From NCBI GenBank assembly GCA_007922305.1, contig ML677333.1, positions 17,429,272-17,493,271 on the forward strand: 64,000 nucleotides of DNA, given 5' to 3'. The translations under genes and the position numbers were made by a program. Below, one piece after another: positions 33,455-46,129 of this stretch (the stretch's first letter is position 1; each line of letters begins with the position of its first letter). The notes below the pieces were generated by a model. That model made no database searches and was not told where the DNA came from. It worked only from the letters and a program-made list of their open reading frames with translations. This DNA is from Dermatemys mawii. Lineage: Eukaryota; Chordata; Testudines; Dermatemydidae.

Positions 33455-35780
33455 GGCATGATCTGTCCCTGGGCTATTTACAGGGATTACCACATCTACC
33501 AACCCTACTATATTTGGAATGGAGTAAACATAGGGATGCTAACACTGGAATATCGTGATACTTGCTTATAGAATCACAGAGATTTATTAGGATACTGCAA
33601 ATACCAACTCCAGCATACACAGGCAGGGATGAACTTTCTGCTAATTCTCCAGGTCAGATCAACAACATAACAACATGCCAGAGAACAATTTAACACTAAC
33701 ATACAGGCACAGCACCATCCACTAGTGGAGGTGCTATCTATACTAAACATTACAATACTCTAACCATTCCCTCATCATTCCAAAGGACAGCAGATAAAAA
33801 TACTGGTGATTCCAATGAAACATTGGCCCAAAACCCAATGGTAAAAATATTGTCATATTTTAAGTATATTGACATACTCCAAACCATGTAATAATGAGCT
33901 ATAATTGCAGTTACTGGCAAATGAACTCATTCAGCTTTGTGACAGGCTTCATAATGCACCTGAGATAAGTGTTAATGGCTCATGACACTTATGCACCTGT
34001 TCTCCTTTCTGTTGATCTGTATTCCTCTACTGAAAATAACATGCTCTATTTTATAATTACATGCATCTGTCCACATCTCATCAAAGACCCTAATTCTTCC
34101 TAATTAACAGTTCTTTGGTAACCATTTCAATAACCATTTCTTACCTCTTTTGCTTTCCTGGTTTGTCATTTAATATCAGTTAGATTCTTGCTTCCATGTG
34201 ACAAGATACCTCTGCATGAGTACGTTTGATTGGAAAATGTAGTTACTCTTAAATGCAGTAAAGAGAGATTTAGTCCTTCTCTCCAATATCTGGCCAAATA
34301 TGGTCTTAAATTAAGCCACTCTGTGCTCCATTCTGACTTTGTGAATAAGATACACTCATATACATGAGCGCAGTCTAGTACTCTTTACTTTAAAAAAAAT
34401 GGTTCCAATCAGCACATACATCCTACTAATTCCTCTTTCTCTCTCTCTCTTCTTCTGTCCCTCTATCCCTGTTTTTTTATATATATATAAGTACACTAAT
34501 GGGCACATCTCCAGCTCCATGCTACCATCAGCAGATTTTGCCACAGACCCCTCTGTATCTATAATCTACACTAAAAAAGATCAAGTGAGATCCTATGGTG
34601 GCCTACAGTCTGTACCCAGGCCCCTGTACCACCCTCATCTCTCTTGCCAGGGCTCAAATAGCGATCATGGCTGTAGCAAGGGATACATTACCCCAATCCT
34701 GTTGTTTTGACAACTAGGGACCACTAGCAGCCAAAATAAGCCAGAGCAACCCTCAGCATCTCTAGCTTAACATCTGGCTATTGGCCGGTACACAGTGACG
34801 GCACATTTTGGAGAGTACAAATGTGAACTTTACCACCAGCTTGCACATTCTCCTCCTCAGCTATAGCAAAGATCTGGTCCCGGGTCTTTACACTAAATTA
34901 CATAAAAGAGGAATGAATTCCTGCAAATTATTTATTGTGCAAACTGGGTTTGTACAGAATTTATTTTCTTAATTTGAAGGCGGCAGAAGCCAAACTGGAG
35001 TGTATCCAGGATGGAGTTGGATGGTAGAAACTCAGGGCAAGAGTTTTAAATTATGCATTCAATATATTATTTATTATAATATATTATTTGAGCACCAGCA
35101 GCATGCTGTAGACAGGGATAGGAGTAATTATACCTCACTCATTCAGAGAATATGCTGCCTGTGGGGGCCAATGAAGCCCTTGTTTTATCTGTCGGTATAG
35201 TTTTAACCAACATTTTAGCATCTAGACACTTGCTCTGAGACATAAAATATAACATGTGTGACACACAGGTGTGCTGGAAATCAGACATAGGTCAGGTGTT
35301 TGGGGCTAGAAAATAAAGAACAGTCTCTTACAAGCTCTCCTGTGTCTCTCCTTTCTTACAGAGGCAGCATCCCCCATCAAACTAGAAAAATTAGTGACCT
35401 GCAAGGCTGTTATCCATTTATCAACAAAAGGAACACTGAAGGTTAATTTTTACACATTTGTGAGGAGAGGCTTTGTGTGAGAAAACAATGATTAGCTGGT
35501 GATATCAAGAAATATAAAAATAAGTGGTCCTCCATCATTTAATTTATAAGTGAGCTGATGAAACAAGATGCTTTAAATGCACTTTCCTACCTGTTTCCTT
35601 TGTCCAACAGTCGAGACTCAGGTAGCAATAGAAGCTCTTCTTAGCTGATGACAAAGCATATACTGCTTGATATGAAAAAAAGACAGCTTTGTGAATAATT
35701 AGTCTGTTCCATGACTTTAAAAGTCACCCCAATACCACCACCAAGTGACAGTAGGGCATGGCAAATCCATGGCACCAAAT
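33455..35780. other. Intergenic stretch, mostly empty
   Basis: Only simple sequence at 34433-34490 (CT run, T run, TA run) stands out. No coding signal. Confidence 0.45.
34433..34490. repeat. Simple sequence: CT, T and TA runs
   Basis: Consecutive ctctctct, tttttt and tatatata tracts are directly visible. Confidence 0.8.
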
Positions 35781-35784
35781 GGCA

Positions 35785-35960
35785 AAAGTGATTTGGAGTG
35801 TCTCAGTTTTTGGATACCCAGCATGGGACATCTTGAAGGGGTCTGATTTAGGATGGCCAAGCACCCAGCCTCTGAAAATCCAGCCCCTTTATGAGTCTCA
35901 GATTGGATGCCCACAAATGGAGGCACCCAAAATCACTAGTCACTTTTGAAATGTTAAGCC
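35785..35960. mobile_element. Foldback repeat (ggcacccaaaatcac type)
   Basis: The left arm tttttggatacccagcatgg with gacatcttgaaggggtctga pairs, with mismatches, to the right arm ccagcccctttatgagtctc with agattggatgcccac. The right end gaggcacccaaaatcactag and then tcacttttgaaatgtt matches a repeat I recall from turtles and crocodilians. Confidence 0.6.
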
Positions 35961-35964
35961 AAGC

Positions 35965-38265
35965 ATTCCAGCCTGAATTTTTGCCCTTTTTTTTTTTTAA
36001 TTGAACCTCCTGAAATGCTCGGATACCTTTCCCCTCCCTCTTCTTTGCACATATTGGTTTTGGTACAGATGACAACTAGAAATGATGAACTATTCAGAGA
36101 AAAGCTATTCTTAAAACCGTTCTGGCTGGAGCAGAAGCACTAGAAATCTGGTAAAATATTGCAAACTCAAGGGGCCTGGTCATTGTTGCCTTGTACATCA
36201 TTTACATGTTTATACCAGAGGCAAAGTAAGGTAACATGCTACCAGATCTGGTATAAACAATCACAACAGATCACAACCATGGAAAAATAAGGTCAAGGAA
36301 GTTTACAAAAGCATCCAGACATTGAAAATGTATCTAAATTAAAACTGATCTACGAGTCACATCACTTTCACCAATCACTTCTGGATATACCACAACAAGT
36401 AGTGTGAGAAGCAGCATTATGTCTATAACTATAACACAGGTGGGTGGATACAATAATTCTCTAATAACGGACACTTAGAAAATGGTTTGAAATATATTTG
36501 TATAGGAAGGTCTTTCTGCCCAGGACCCTTATATATTTACACTTACATAAAGATACTCAATATCCTTTTTCCAATCATGCTGTTAAACCATGGCTAAGCA
36601 GAAAGAATGAACATAATCTAAATCTTTTGTGTTTCACTATTCTGTACTTAAATTGGCAAATATCCAGCACTTTAAAGAAGTAATGGAACATTTTAGTTGT
36701 GTTTTTATACTGGGTAAAGGGATTGGAAATTTTATACCCTGTTGCAATTTTCCTTTATAGTTTTAATAGTTGGAGCACTAGCTTATTTCCAACTATTTGA
36801 CACCTGAAAATAAGGTGATATTTCTACAGGTTTGAGAATTTGATGGAAATAGATATTAGTGTTTACACTGAATTTGCTGATAGGTTTCCAGGATCTGGGA
36901 GGTTGGGCAGGTTGACAGTCATGCCTGTAGCACTCTTCCTACTTGTCTCTTTGCTGCATGAAACACTCTCTCACTCCAAGGGCAGGCTATGGTCTCAAAC
37001 AATTCATATTCTCTTCTTTTGGATTTCAGCGTGACATAAACCTGCAGGGATGTGAGTTTATTTGAGAGCTCAGGCAAAGTCCCTAAGAAGGGAACTGCCA
37101 TAGACTCAGAAGCAGGTCTCTTCTGTATCCTTTGCTCAGAAGAGTGAGAGGTTGGCAGTGAATCATTTTAGGATATTGGCGGGAGGGGCTGGAACAGGAG
37201 TCTGTTTTGATGGCTGTAGAAAGAAGCTTTTAAGCAGGGAAGGGAGTGTGGAGGAGCTGAAAACAAGTATAACCATACTTGGCATCTGTCCCGCATTGTA
37301 CAGTAAGGATGGTTATATGATAGTTGCCTAACAGCTGCTGTGCTTTTATGAAAACTGCCAGTAATTCCAATGAAAATCATGGTAGGTGTAGAGAGCCATG
37401 GTAGTGAGATGCACACTGCAATGCATATATGTAACCACTGGAACTGCACACTTCTGTTGTGAAGAGGTCTGTTTCAACTAGAAATCATGTAATTGCTTGT
37501 AAAGTGATATTTAGCCCATACTGACCTCTAGTTTTACAGGTGTCCTTCACAATTCAACCATAATTGGTACCTAGAGTATCTATTCATAAGTGACTCTGCT
37601 TCTGAGTAGTAACGTTACGGGCCTTGGGCTCAGTTTATTTGCAACAGTCTAGCTCAGTTTACAATGTAATGAAATGCTTCTGCAATGAAGATATTCAAAT
37701 CCACTACTGCAGTAACTAAACAGTATATGTACAATATATTATGATTTATTGTTTATGTCAGCATATAAAAGGGTGCAGCAGATACCACTGTGTACAATTC
37801 CCACTTCATGTCATGACAAACAAATACACAAAAATCCACATAATTTATCACTGCAGTAAATTAGACAGTCGGTTTTCTAAAATTGTCAAAAAAAAATTTT
37901 TTACAAATTAATGTATGCCATTTATTATAGCAGCATGTGCCCACAGCGTCTAAAGTTGCATCAGCATGGCTGCTTTCTGAGGTGCCTTACCTCAGCCATA
38001 AAAGAACATCATCACTCAACACTTGACCTGTGAGATTTCAAACACAGAAAATTGTTTTTACCAGATTAAGAGAACCAGGTTTATTTGTCCAGATTATACA
38101 ATTACAATAAAACCAGGAATTCACCAGTTTTGCTCACTTACTTTCCTTACGTAATTTAAAATATACAGTCAAACTGATAAACTCTACAGAGCATCCCATT
38201 ATTCAATCAGTTTGCATATTCATTAAACAATCTTAAACATACAAACCACATAAGGGGGCCATGAT
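35965..38265. other. Intergenic stretch, nothing recognised
   Basis: No coding frame with family resemblance and no repeat that I can name. Confidence 0.5.
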
Positions 38266-38269
38266 TCAC

Positions 38270-38570
38270 CACAAGCACAAAGGGGACTCCCAGGAGATCA
38301 CATGGCAGGACATCCACAGCCCACTTGACCGCTAAGGCTCCTTTTTCAATTACAAAGTAGTTCTGCTCTTGAAGGAACAGTTTTCAACTTATATACAATA
38401 TAGGGTGTTGCTCCCCTTCACTTTCCTCAGCAAGGACAGTTCCAAGCCCACCTCTGATGCATCAGTTTGCAAGATAAACTCACGTGTGAAGTTGGGGCTA
38501 AATGGTGCAAGCGCCCAGACACCCTGGTCATCAGCCCTTGCCCTCTGCTATTGAACAGCAGAGTGCTGTG
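38270..38570 (-). pseudogene. Gypsy-type RNase H fragment, antisense
   Basis: On the minus strand one frame reads APFSPNFTREFILQTDASEV then GLELSLL. This is the start of the Ty3/Gypsy RNase H domain, with the catalytic aspartate in QTDAS (plus-strand about 38455-38473). After a stop and frameshift the pieces EKEPAVKWAVD-like and DLLGVP match the later VIEKEALAVKWAVD...YLLG segment. This domain degrades the RNA strand during reverse transcription. No LTR or integrase was found nearby, so it is an isolated scrap. Confidence 0.75.
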
Positions 38571-38574
38571 TTTC

Positions 38575-39115
38575 CTGTCTGGGGTCACTCATCTCCCACA
38601 AGGCTGATTGATGTAGAGCTTAATAAAGCTATGTGCATTGTAACCAGGACTTTACAGGCAACTCCATTGCCATGGCTATTATACTTAGCATCGCCCTATA
38701 TTCACTGGGACCTCTGTCATGCTACTGGCTACAATCCGTGAGAATAGCGACCTGCAGTTATACGCAGACCTCTTTGACCATCTTCTAGGCACCCTTTATG
38801 GTTATCTGTGCTACCACAGGACCTGACAGGGGAATCTGCTTGGTGAAACAATTGGTCAACAATATCAGTTATTAATCAGTCTCTCATCACTGATCCAACT
38901 ATCTGTCCACCAGCTTTTGATCTGCCACGGCACCTGTGATCATCTCTGAACTGGTTTTGAACAGGACCGGGCAACTGTGTGGCCAATCTCTTTTAATGGG
39001 GGTTTTCTAATGACAAGTGATGCAGCTGCAGTCAACTTCAGACTATATAACACATCATTCTCAGGTGTCAACTGATTTATTTCAATAGTGGGCATGGTGC
39101 TTTTTGAATTAAATT
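38575..39115 (+). mobile_element. Non-LTR retrotransposon polymerase C-terminal relic
   Basis: The frame at 38580-38740 reads VWGHSSPTRLIDVELNKAMC then IVTRTLQATPLPWLLYLA. It matches the LINE thumb segment (VW--SSH---VD--LN-AMRI-TGTL--TPLPWL-VLA-I-PP). Further on, after shifts, LNRTGQLCGQSLLMGVF matches the C-terminal LNR-RTGQG-CAANL--WG segment (about 38955-39003). A degraded cysteine-rich tail is suggested up to about 39110. The clade is not certain. It lies next to, and in opposite orientation to, the Gypsy scrap. Confidence 0.7.
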
Positions 39116-39119
39116 GCAG

Positions 39120-42100
39120 AATGAGGTTTCAGAGTCAGCTAAGGGAGGTTCTTAGTTTTGGGAATAAATCTGAATGCAACAGGTTCAGCCCCAAGTCTTA
39201 ATGATTCTTGGCTTCTTTCAGAGGAGAGAAGGGATTACTGTGGAGAAGGCAAGGCAGGGCATTCTAAAGGTAGGAGGAGTGCAAAGCTGCCATATTATAC
39301 TGTGTTGTGCTCTAAAGCGTTCAAGGTCTTCTTTTTATTTTGCTGTGGGGTTTAAAGATTTTACATGGTGTAACAGAAGAGTGGCCAGAGACTGTGGTCA
39401 TTTTGGTTTTGTAGGGTCTTAGTATTTTCTTCTGTTCCCACAAGAACCTTGTTAAAAAATAAATCTGAAACCTACAGAGGGAGGTTTATTTTTGCTTTAC
39501 CTCTCCTGTTGCTGTACAGATCCTAGCCTTTTGCACAAATACAGGTTATGCGCATGCAATGTAAGTTGAGTGCACAACTGTGTGTGGACATAGAACATTT
39601 TGGTGCCATGTCAGAGAATGGTTTTGAAAATCTGCTCATTAAATGTCTCATCTTTAATGTCTGTGATTACAATCAGTTTCAGCTGTGGCAGGTTAAGCAG
39701 TCAGCTTCTAAGGGTTGATATTAGTCAACATTAGCACAAATTACAATAAATACTTATTCAATGAATTTTCTGACTTCTACATGGCAAGGAACATTTTAAA
39801 AAAATTACATTACAACATAACAGTGTTACCCTTATATTATAAGAGAGTGAGTGCTCTTCTTGGAATATTTACTATGATTTACTGTTTAAAATTAAGTTTA
39901 GGGCAATACAATTTTGTTAGGCTCAGCAAAACTATAATTCAACTATCACTGGCTACTTTACAAACAAAACCCTATTATAAAACCCCTTAGGTATCTGGCC
40001 TTGGAATCTAAATGGATAAGCTGGAAGGTAGCAAATTGTACTCTAATACACACTTCCAGGCTAACTAAATCACAAGATACCCTCTAATCTTCAGAGATAC
40101 ATGACTACATTTTTCTTCTGAAACTCTGAAAAAATAGTGAATTACAGATTCAGTCAGCCAGGCTCACTGCTACCCACTGTCCATCCACCTCTCCCTCTGG
40201 GAAACAGGGAGCAGTTATGCTGTGAGAAGCCTTAAACCAGGTATGAAAAACCATCAAATCATACCTAGAGATTATTTATCTGAAACTCCAGATATGTAAG
40301 TAAATTAGGGAATGTCTAGAAAGACGTGATTTGGTTTATTTCTTATCGGTTTATGGACTCCTCTGTGCTAACCCGAAATGCTTTTTTTTTTTGCTTGTAA
40401 CCTTTAAGCTAAACCTCAAGGAGGTTATGCTTGATGTTTAAAAGTTATGTAAGTGGTTTTTTTAAATCTAGCAAAAGTCCAAATTCCAGACGTACTTTTT
40501 TCCTTTTTGTTTTTAATCAAATTTACCTTTTTTAAGAACAGGACTGGATTTTTGGTGTCCTACCAGGTTTGTGCATATGATCTTAAATTAGCTGGTGATA
40601 ACAGCTGATTTCCTTTCTTTTTCTTTCTCACTTCTTCCCCGGGGGTGGGGGAGGTGAAAGGGCTTGCGGGTATCCTACAGGAAGGAATTCCCAAGTGCGC
40701 CTTTCTGGTTTCAAAGGGGTGTTTTGCATTTGAGTGTTGGCAACATCTACCCATCTAAGGTCAGAGAGAAACTGTAACCTTGGAAGTTTAATACAAGCCT
40801 GGAGTGGCCAGTATTAATTTTTAGAATCCTTGCGGGCCCCCAACTTCTGCACTCCAAGTGCCAGAGTGGAAAATCAGCCTTGACACCCACTTTTACCAGA
40901 ACAGACCCAACTTTCCATCAGATGACATGGAGAATTCTTTTCAGGATACCTGAAGTATCCTAATTTTTCATTTCAACAATCATTTGAGTTTTTTATAACT
41001 ATGTTTGTTTAACACTTATTGCTACACACATATCATATATATTTTACACCAGTTTCACTTTCATAATGTAGCAAGAGTGCATGTCACACCAATTATAGTT
41101 CAAGGCCAAAACTTGTCACTGTCAGACTCCCATAACAAGTATTTGAGTAAATGGCTAGGCCCAATCAATGCAAAACCCTAGTTCTCGTCCCACAAAGGGG
41201 TTGTGGAGGTGGCAGTCCTTGTGTCATTTCCTTCTCCTCTCTCTGGGGTTGCTTGAACCAAGTCCAAGAGAGGTGGGAATCAAGGAACAAAGGGGCACAA
41301 GGGACAAGGACAAAGCTTGGCCTTTCTTTGACCTGTTCCTTGTCCCAGGTTACACTTTTCCTTCCCAGGCAGAGCAGATCAAACCCAGGAACCAGAATAC
41401 AGATCACACAAATATTTCATGATGTGTTGTGCCACAAAAGTTTTTCTTTATTAAATGATGAAAATATGGTGACCTTATAAAATACTCCCTATTTTAGGAA
41501 GAGATTTTCTGGTATTAACCTAATCTATGTGAAGTGTACTTAGATATCCTGTAGTGTACTTAGATAACACTTCATAAATATGTATACTTGTCATTCATTA
41601 GAAAAAATATTAATTTTTCAGTAGCTGAGCACACAAAATTCAGCAGGATAATCATACGCTACAAAGGTAAGTATATGTGATGCTGTAAAACTGTAACAAA
41701 GACCCCTTGTAGGGCTTGGTGCAACTCCTCTTAAAGTGAATGGAAAAGCTTCCATTGAAGAAGCTGGATCAGCTACCGAAAAGGCTGAGTTTTAATAACG
41801 AGGAAGATGGAGAAAATCTAAAGCAGGAAAGAAAGTGGAAAAATGGGGTGTAGGATTAGAGAAGAGAAGAGAAATAGGACACTGTGTGAAGGTGATAAAG
41901 TATTTACTACAGCCTATCTAGAGCATTGTATATCTGCAGTCTCTCAAGAACGGCACAGGCACTTTACTGAATGAAGCCTTAAGACATATACAGATTTATT
42001 CTGAAGTGATTTGGGCAGGAAACTTTATAGACAAAAAAATATATTGAAACTTTCAAAATCTTCTCCTTTCCTTTGTGCATCAAAAAATCAACCAACCAAC

Positions 42101-42980
42101 CACTCACCTGATTCTGCAATCTTTAATCACAATAAGTATTCTTATTTCATTCCAAGCATATATATGTGTGGGTGTCTCTCACCACCCCTTTCTATCCATA
42201 TATTTGCGGGGGGGGATTCCTACATTTATCACTTAGTTTTAAAAGGTAAGAACTTTTTTTAATTAAGGAATTTTGGTGTAAAATAATTCTCATTTTTGCC
42301 TCAGTTGGGTTTTATGACTTTCAGCTTAAAATTGAGAACCTCTCCTATACAATGTAATCTTGAGTCAGTCTACCTCCATTTACAAAGCCCCCTCATTTAG
42401 TAGCCACACCTTTATCATGTAAGCTTCTAGAGAAAGTAATTAAATTTAACAAGCGCCACCTTCTATTTACAGCCAGAGGAAGAAGTAAGTAAATGTAATG
42501 GAAGCCGTGAAGGCACAGAGAATTTCTACTCTTACCCAACTGAAAATGAGATTACACACAATGGGCCACATTCAAACTCAGTGTAACTCCATTATCTCCA
42601 ATGGGTTTAGACTAGGGATGTTTTTGGCACACTGTTCTGGTTTGGGTTTTTTTTCTGTCAGTAATGAAGCTAAGACCTACGCACATCAATATGCTTGCAG
42701 TCACACAAAGCAGAGAACAAAAATAAAGTGCTATAGCAGCATAATAATGGGTCCAACATCACCAATAGAAAATGCAATTAAAGTTAAATCTTTTTTTAAA
42801 ATCCATCCCCACCTCTGTGATACACAGCTGGCTGCCAGAAGAAACCCTGGAAGATGTAATAGGCCCTGTGCACAGGAATTGTCTGGGCTATTATAATTTG
42901 ATATTTCTGAAGAAAGTACCCTAAAAAACTGAAGTTCTCTACAAAGGTTTCAGACAGATTATAAATAGGCAAATTCTGAA
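39120..42980. other. Intergenic stretch, mostly empty
   Basis: I recognise no gene. A weak foldback-type scrap lies at about 41705-41780 (gcttccattgaagaagctgg). Overlapping open frames at 41151-41480 on both strands have no domain. Confidence 0.5.
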
Positions 42981-42984
42981 ATGT

Positions 42985-43490
42985 CTCAAATAAGGATGCT
43001 TCAAATTTTTTCTGTCAAAATTGGGTGTGACTACATTAAATTTTTCACACAAAGTGTCTGATTTCTGAGGAAATTTTTGATTTTTTTCCATCCAAAATCC
43101 AAGTCCCTAAAAAATGAATTATATTAGCAGAAAACCAAAACCAGTCTACAAAAACCAGTCTGCCACAGTCCCTTGTGGGAGTTTTAGTTCAGTTCCCTCA
43201 TCTACCCATTCTGCTCTATGGTCCAGGTTTACCAGGTAGACTAAATCTCTCATAATGTACTATGGCCATGAACTCCCATGATGCAACCATCTTCCCTCAC
43301 CATGAGGGGAGACCGTGGACCATCTTGAGAAATGGAGCTGGACCAAGGAGTCCAGCCTATAAAGGGGAAGGGCAGCATGAAGCACACAAACCACAGTGCC
43401 CCTGAGGCTTGATGGCAAAGTTCCTAAATTTTTGATAAAAAAAGATAAAATTTTCCATGTAAATCTTTAAAGGAAACCTATGTGTGAGTT
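42985..43490. mobile_element. Large foldback element (family with catgatg core), copy 2
   Basis: A/T-rich arms (ttttttctgtcaaaattggg at the left, tttttgataaaaaaagataa at the right) enclose a centre with ctcataatgtactatggcca and actcccatgatgcaacc. It shares organisation and centre motifs with the copy at 30395-30970. Confidence 0.6.
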
Positions 43491-43654
43491 TCTCTCTCAT
43501 TAAAAGATCTTCTTTGAAAAAAAAAGTGCATTGTCCAATCATCTCTAATCTCAAATTACTCAAGGACACATGGTGGTACTATCCATGGCAAAACCCATAT
43601 GACCAATATATTGAGGCCTACCTAAAGGGCCTTGATGTTAATGTAAGTGAGACA

Positions 43655-43790
43655 AGATGCTCCTGAGTGAGTCTTTGGGAGTGGAGATCAAACGCAGTAT
43701 CTCTGGATCTGAAACCATGAGATTATAATGCCTGAGCTAATAATGCCTGAGCTAATATACCCAGCTTTGTTAGCTCAAAGCCATTGGCAG
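43655..43790 (-). repeat. tRNA-derived SINE with internal duplication, antisense
   Basis: On the minus strand an A-box-like tagctcaggcattat and, further on, a B-box-like tgcgtttgatctcc lie at SINE spacing. A ~16-bp unit containing taatgcctgagcta is duplicated in tandem at about 43725-43758, duplicating the A-box region. The family appears to be the same as at 15195-15365. Confidence 0.5.
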
Positions 43791-43794
43791 ACTC

Positions 43795-44765
43795 ATACAA
43801 ATAGAATCTGTGGTCCAGCTGCTGAAGAGAATCAGTGGCTATACTGTTTAAATAGGGGTTATGTAAGGAAATACATGTTCTGAGACACTTTGGGCCCTGC
43901 TAGTGCACACATTTTCATATGTTTAAATTAACACAGGTGAGTTCAGTGGGTTTACTTACCTGCAGACAGTTATTTGCAGATGTATTTGCAGGATCAGGAC
44001 CAAGACCAGTGTCACAATTTTAGAGGCCCAAAGATATCCAAAGGGAGTATTGAGCGGGGAGTTGTTGTTCCCTGCCATCCTACTACAGAAGTGGAGAGAT
44101 AAAGTGGCCTGCTTTAACAGAAGGGGAAGGGTGCGGCCCAAAAGCACAGAGCCCATTTAATCACTGGTGTTGTATTGTGATCAAGACCAGCCTTGTCCTC
44201 AGACCATTATAAGGGCCTGGTCCTTGAATGGTGCCAGAAATGGGCCTACAGTAATATCTGTTCACATAATTTCACATTGTGTCTTCGAATGTTTTAAATA
44301 ACAGCTTCCCTTACCTTTGTGTTTAACGAGCGAAGCTTCCAATACAGGGTGCAGGATGGCATAGAGTATCAGGCAGAGCTAACCAAAGTACCCCAATGTG
44401 TTTATGCTTGGAACAAGGCAAGCCGCCCCACTCCCCAGCCACCAAAAAAGATGGTCCTCATTGGGAAGGGTGATGAAGGGAAGACATGGGGCCAGAAGAC
44501 ACCGCCAAACATAGACCAGAAGCAGCATCAAACCTGAAGCACCCCGTTGCCCCTCCAAAATCTGGCTATAAAGGGTCTGAGCGCTCTCCATTCATGAGCA
44601 CTCAGTGTTTCACAAGGGAGAGCTGAACATCACACAGGATTGCACCCAGACTGGACATTCCTTTGCTTTTGTGGGTTTATCTTGCCACCATAAAACATTC
44701 CTTAACTCGAGTTGAAACGTCCTCTGTTTTTTCAGGCTGTTTTTACACCATTGCCATGTATTTAC
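43795..44765. other. Intergenic stretch, nothing recognised
   Basis: No coding signal and no nameable repeat. Confidence 0.45.
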
Positions 44766-44773
44766 ACAATTGT

Positions 44774-44871
44774 TGTAATTAGGTCTAATTACATAATTAT
44801 TGTAACGTGTGATCACATAATCGGAATGTGTAATTATGATGTGCAATTACATAATTACAATGTGTAATGAC
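44774..44871. repeat. Degenerate tandem repeat (tgtaattacataatta units)
   Basis: Four to five diverged units of roughly 20 bp built on taattacataattat and tgtgtaatta are visible in a row. Confidence 0.7.
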
Positions 44872-45854
44872 AGACTATAAATATCCTTCTAAAATATTAT
44901 GAAACAAAATGTAGAATGGAGGCAGAAGGATTGATTTTTAAAGTTCAGTTTTCAAACAATTTCAGCTTCCCTATGAAAAATAGGCTACGTTATGAATGAA
45001 TTTCCTCATAACAGGTATCAGAAGAGCAAATTCTCTACTGGTTTAAACTGACTTTGGTGGAGCAATGCACACTTACAGCAGCAGAGACTTTGGCCCATGC
45101 TAAACAAATAAGATGGAAAGAAAAAAGACTGTAGAAAAGAAAAACCTTACTGATATACGGCTAAAGGGTTTAATTTTACTTTTTAAAAGGAAAGATCCTC
45201 TTTTTAGTCTGGAACAAAATTTTCATGGTGAAGTTTAAAAAACTTGCACCTGCAACTAGTAAATTAAAAACAACAACTTTATCTAAAGAGGTACCACTGC
45301 ATAGTGCTATAGTAAAGTGAACTAAATAAAATATGCCAGCAGTGAAACATGGATCCGAAATCAGTTTCCAGTGTGAGTCCTTTACAGAAGTTTAGTTGTC
45401 TCAGGGCCAGATCAACTCTCCTGCAGGGACACCCACAGGAGGGTATCAAGCTCTTATGGAGAGTCCCAAAAATCATTCCTTGTGCCTCCCCACCCAGTGC
45501 TTAATTTGTAATTAAAGAGGTTCCAGGCCTCAAGCAATTAGGTGCCTGGGCTCAAGCACTTTTTTTACATTCATCACTGAAGCAGCAAGCCCAGATGTAC
45601 CGGGGCTATGAACTGCCAAGTCTAGAGCTGCTGGGACACAACTCTGTCACAAATTAAGCAGTGCCCCTACCTCTGGGAAATGGATTGCATTTCCCCTCTC
45701 ATGTCCTCAAACCCATGGCTCATAGGAGAACTGGGCTGTCCCAGGGGAGGCCAGGTAGCTCTGAGACCGTCTCAGCTCCCCCAGTGCTCCACCCCAGTGC
45801 TTTAAGTTGTGGCTCTTTTCTGAAAAGGCAATGCTCTAAGCACTGTCTTATTCA

Positions 45855-45861
45855 ATGAGCC

Positions 45862-45907
<46 letters not shown>
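45855..45907. repeat. (CT)n microsatellite
   Basis: Pure CT dinucleotide run of about 26 units, directly visible. Confidence 0.95.
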
Positions 45908-45911
<4 letters not shown>

Positions 45912-46129
45912 TTATTGTCATTTCAATGAGTAAAGTAACTAGAAGTAAGATTTTACTCCTGTTGGCACTCAAAAGCTACCAGAGCTACAGGAGAGTGAGC
46001 TCGATTCAGTTTCGACTGCAGAAAAATTTATTGCTGGTGGTGACATGAGCCAGAAAGGACTTTGAGCTCTCAAGTGAGATTGCAATGCTGGCAGTTCGAG
46101 ACTCCATCATCTTGCAGGTCAAATGAATA

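Noticed and set aside
44774..44871. Possible CRISPR-like array
   Set aside because: Units are diverged, contiguous and without spacers, in a vertebrate context; it is a degenerate tandem repeat.
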